Positions 62,580 to 64,000 of a DNA stretch of 64,000 nt are shown piece by piece. Under the pieces are notes generated by a model. It worked only from the letters and a program-made list of their open reading frames with translations. It was not told the DNA's origin and did no database searches. The DNA lies in the NCBI GenBank assembly GCA_019359285.1, contig JAHHHQ010000044.1, forward strand, positions 62,001 through 126,000, in the 5' to 3' direction. The stretch is from Nodosilinea sp. WJT8-NPBG4 (lineage in GTDB: Bacteria > Cyanobacteriota > Cyanobacteriia > Phormidesmidales > Phormidesmidaceae). The number at the start of each line of letters is the position of its first letter. Position 1 is the first letter of the stretch. Both the position numbers and the translations under genes were made by a program.

Positions 62580-62613
62580 GCAATAACCCCTCACCCATCC
62601 ACCCCCCACCCCT
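62580..62613. repeat. C-rich tract (CCCATCCACCCCCCACCCC) upstream of fbp region
   Basis: Counterpart of the G-rich tracts, here with the plus strand C-rich, so the minus-strand mRNA after the SLH gene is G-rich. Just to its left, GCAGACTC/GAGTCTGC (62536-62553) makes a small palindrome. Confidence 0.6.
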
Positions 62614-63650
62614 TAGGGCACCGCATACTCCGACTCCACCGCCGGTAGCTCACCCTGCTGCACCAGAGCTTGGTGAATCATCGCCACAATCTCGGCGCGG
62701 GTAGCCGCCTGGGCTGGCTTGAGCTGGTCGCGGTTGGGGTAGTTCACCACCAGGGTGTTTTCGGCGGCGGCAGCCACCTTGGGCCGAGCCCAGGCGGGCA
62801 GCGAACCGGAGTCAATAAAGGCTTGTAGCGTTTGGTCTGGTGCGGGTGGGGCAGCCAGTCCCAGACCCGAGACCAGGGAGACTAGCACCTCGTAGCGGGG
62901 CACCGCCTGATCGGGGCGAAAGTCACCCTCGGGGTAGCCGTTCATGAAGTTCTGGGAGATAGCGCTATCGATCGCGGGGGCAGCCCAGTAATTGCTGGGC
63001 ACGTCGACAAAGGCTCGCACTGAGCCCTCTCGTGGGACATCCCCAAAGGCTTGGCTGAGGAAGGCTGCTAGCTCAGCTCGGGTCAGGGGTTGATCCGGCT
63101 GAAAGCTGCTCTCGGGGAAATCGGGCAGATATCCAGCATCAAACATGGGCTTGATGAAGGGGTAGGCCCAGTGGGTAGTCGGTACGTCAGAAATATCAAT
63201 GGGTTGAGTAGACTCAACGACCTCGGTTGAGGGGTCGTTCGGCGCCTCATTAGGATTAACTGGAAGCACGACACCCGACGGTGATTCCCCAGGAACCACT
63301 GAAGAGCGCCGATCTTCCTGGTCAAAACTCGGTCGCTCAGCAGGGATCTCCCGCTGAGGGCGATCGCCCCGTTCAAAGGTGCGCGGTTCAAAATCTTCCT
63401 GCGTCCCCTCCGGCTCTGCCTGGGCGAGGGAAGACGGCTCCTCGACCCGACGCGACAGCAGATCCGGGTCAGCCAATAGCCCCTGGCTGCGGGTCAGGCC
63501 CCACCACAGGATGGAGCCTATACCCAAGAAGGCCAGCACTACCGCCAACAGCTCGTCAGGCTCAAGGGTGCGACGCGCACGGGGCACAGTGTCACCGACG
63601 CGGCGACTAGCGTCAGACGGGTTGGGCGGGTCGGGGGGGAGATTCACCAT
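62613..63650 (-). CDS. S-layer homology domain protein, membrane-anchored
   Basis: A 345-residue protein. The N-terminal part is polar with one membrane helix (LLAVVLAFLGIGSILWWGL, about 33-52), then an acidic Pro/Glu linker, then three SLH repeats (THWAYPFIKPMFDAGYLPDFPESSFQPDQPLTRAELAAFLSQ, NYWAAPAIDSAISQNFMNGYPEGDFRPDQAVPRYE, and a shorter third). SLH domains bind cell-wall polymers. It starts 31 bp after the clpC stop. Confidence 0.87.
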   Translation of the reverse strand: MVNLPPDPPNPSDASRRVGDTVPRARRTLEPDELLAVVLAFLGIGSILWWGLTRSQGLLADPDLLSRRVEEPSSLAQAEPEGTQEDFEPRTFERGDRPQREIPAERPSFDQEDRRSSVVPGESPSGVVLPVNPNEAPNDPSTEVVESTQPIDISDVPTTHWAYPFIKPMFDAGYLPDFPESSFQPDQPLTRAELAAFLSQAFGDVPREGSVRAFVDVPSNYWAAPAIDSAISQNFMNGYPEGDFRPDQAVPRYEVLVSLVSGLGLAAPPAPDQTLQAFIDSGSLPAWARPKVAAAAENTLVVNYPNRDQLKPAQAATRAEIVAMIHQALVQQGELPAVESEYAVP

Positions 63651-63680
63651 GGTTCAGCAGACTGGCAGCAACGTCCAGGG

Positions 63681-64000
63681 TTATCCTACCAGAGCTGGCT
63701 CGCGCTGGGGGGTAACAATGGGGTTACCGGCCTCGTCAATGTCGAGATGGGCGCGATCGCCCTCCTCTAGAGTGCCAGACAGAATAGCCTCGGCCAGGGT
63801 GTCTTCTACCAGACGAGCGATCGCCCGACGCATGGGGCGTGCCCCATAGCGCTGGTCGTAGCCCTCGCCTGCCAGCCGCGTCCGAAAGGCGTCGGACAGG
63901 GTGACCGCCATTTGGCGATCGGCAATGCGCTGGTTGACCTGATCGAGCATCAGATCGGCAATCTGGTTGACCTCGTCGCGGGTGAGCTGACGGAAGACGA
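63681..64000 (-). CDS. clpC: ATP-dependent Clp protease ATPase ClpC, 3' part only
   Basis: Only the C-terminal about 105 residues are inside the window; the frame is open to the right edge (VFRQLTRDEVNQIADLMLDQVNQRI). The GYDQRYGARPMRRAIARLVEDTLAEAILSG segment is the conserved C-terminal D2 small domain of ClpC/ClpA. ClpC unfolds substrates for ClpP and is essential in cyanobacteria. Confidence 0.93.
   Translation of the reverse strand, partial: VFRQLTRDEVNQIADLMLDQVNQRIADRQMAVTLSDAFRTRLAGEGYDQRYGARPMRRAIARLVEDTLAEAILSGTLEEGDRAHLDIDEAGNPIVTPQREPALVG

Noticed and set aside
1..64000. tRNA, rRNA, CRISPR or prophage genes
   Set aside because: I looked for the T-loop pattern GTTCGA-ATC with acceptor stems, for regularly spaced direct repeats, and for integrase or phage structural genes, and found none. 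A tRNAscan-SE or Infernal run would settle this.

Overview
The window is chromosomal DNA of a cyanobacterium, probably a filamentous, GC-rich Leptolyngbya/Nodosilinea-type organism. The lineage guess is inference; the phylum is well supported. Evidence: many copies of the HIP1 octamer GCGATCGC, cyanobacteria-restricted genes (zipN/ftn2, a DUF3038-DUF4335 pair, a photosystem I accumulation factor, narM, a class II FBPase/SBPase), glutamyl-tRNA reductase of the C5 haem/chlorophyll route, and an NtcA-type nitrogen promoter. I see no tRNA, rRNA, CRISPR array, prophage or intact insertion sequence.

Layout. 1-5.3 kb: end of a PucC-type carrier, an inositol monophosphatase homologue, a TetR regulator with an unusual zinc-ribbon tail divergent from a Rieske oxygenase, then two thylakoid/envelope proteins. 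5.5-16 kb: ychF, an SGNH hydrolase, a pentapeptide protein, a DUF1400-type hydrolase, a LOG-like protein followed by a strongly structured intergenic stretch, and a ZIP-like transporter split by a cyclic-nucleotide-binding domain. 16-25 kb, minus strand: a caspase-fold protein lacking both catalytic residues, sat, and the pdhA-pdhB-secD-secF block. 25.5-33.7 kb, plus strand: zipN, DUF3038/DUF4335/OmpA-like trio, fmt, a queuosine-precursor transporter and an AT-richer dut. 33.7-39.4 kb: a hydrolase, narM, MlaD/MlaF lipid-transport genes without a permease, and yvcK. 39.5-52 kb: small membrane and hypothetical proteins, a Nudix hydrolase, an unrecognised 710-residue secreted protein, a small gene with its own terminator, bioD, a Ser/Thr kinase, two tandem DUF697-type GTPases, and a cupin gene whose 5' end looks frameshifted. 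52.4-59.5 kb: nitrogen cluster ureG-urtA-urtB-urtC-urtD-urtE with a textbook NtcA promoter before urtA and a UrtD carrying an extra TerB-like domain. 59.6-64 kb: hemA, fbp/SBPase, an SLH-domain protein and the 3' part of clpC.

The clearest functional unit is urea uptake: UrtABCDE imports urea, UreG activates urease, and the NtcA site ties this to nitrogen limitation. narM suggests nitrate use as well. pdhAB supplies acetyl-CoA and secDF drives export. Most of the rest is housekeeping.

No clearly new multi-gene system is evident. The best candidates for novelty are protein architectures (UrtD-TerB, TetR-zinc ribbon, ZIP-cNMP, inactive caspase fold), the DUF697 GTPase pair, and several strong intergenic hairpins and repeat families (G-rich heptamer-like tracts, GGTGGGCA palindromes, TTTAGGG/TTGAACC elements).
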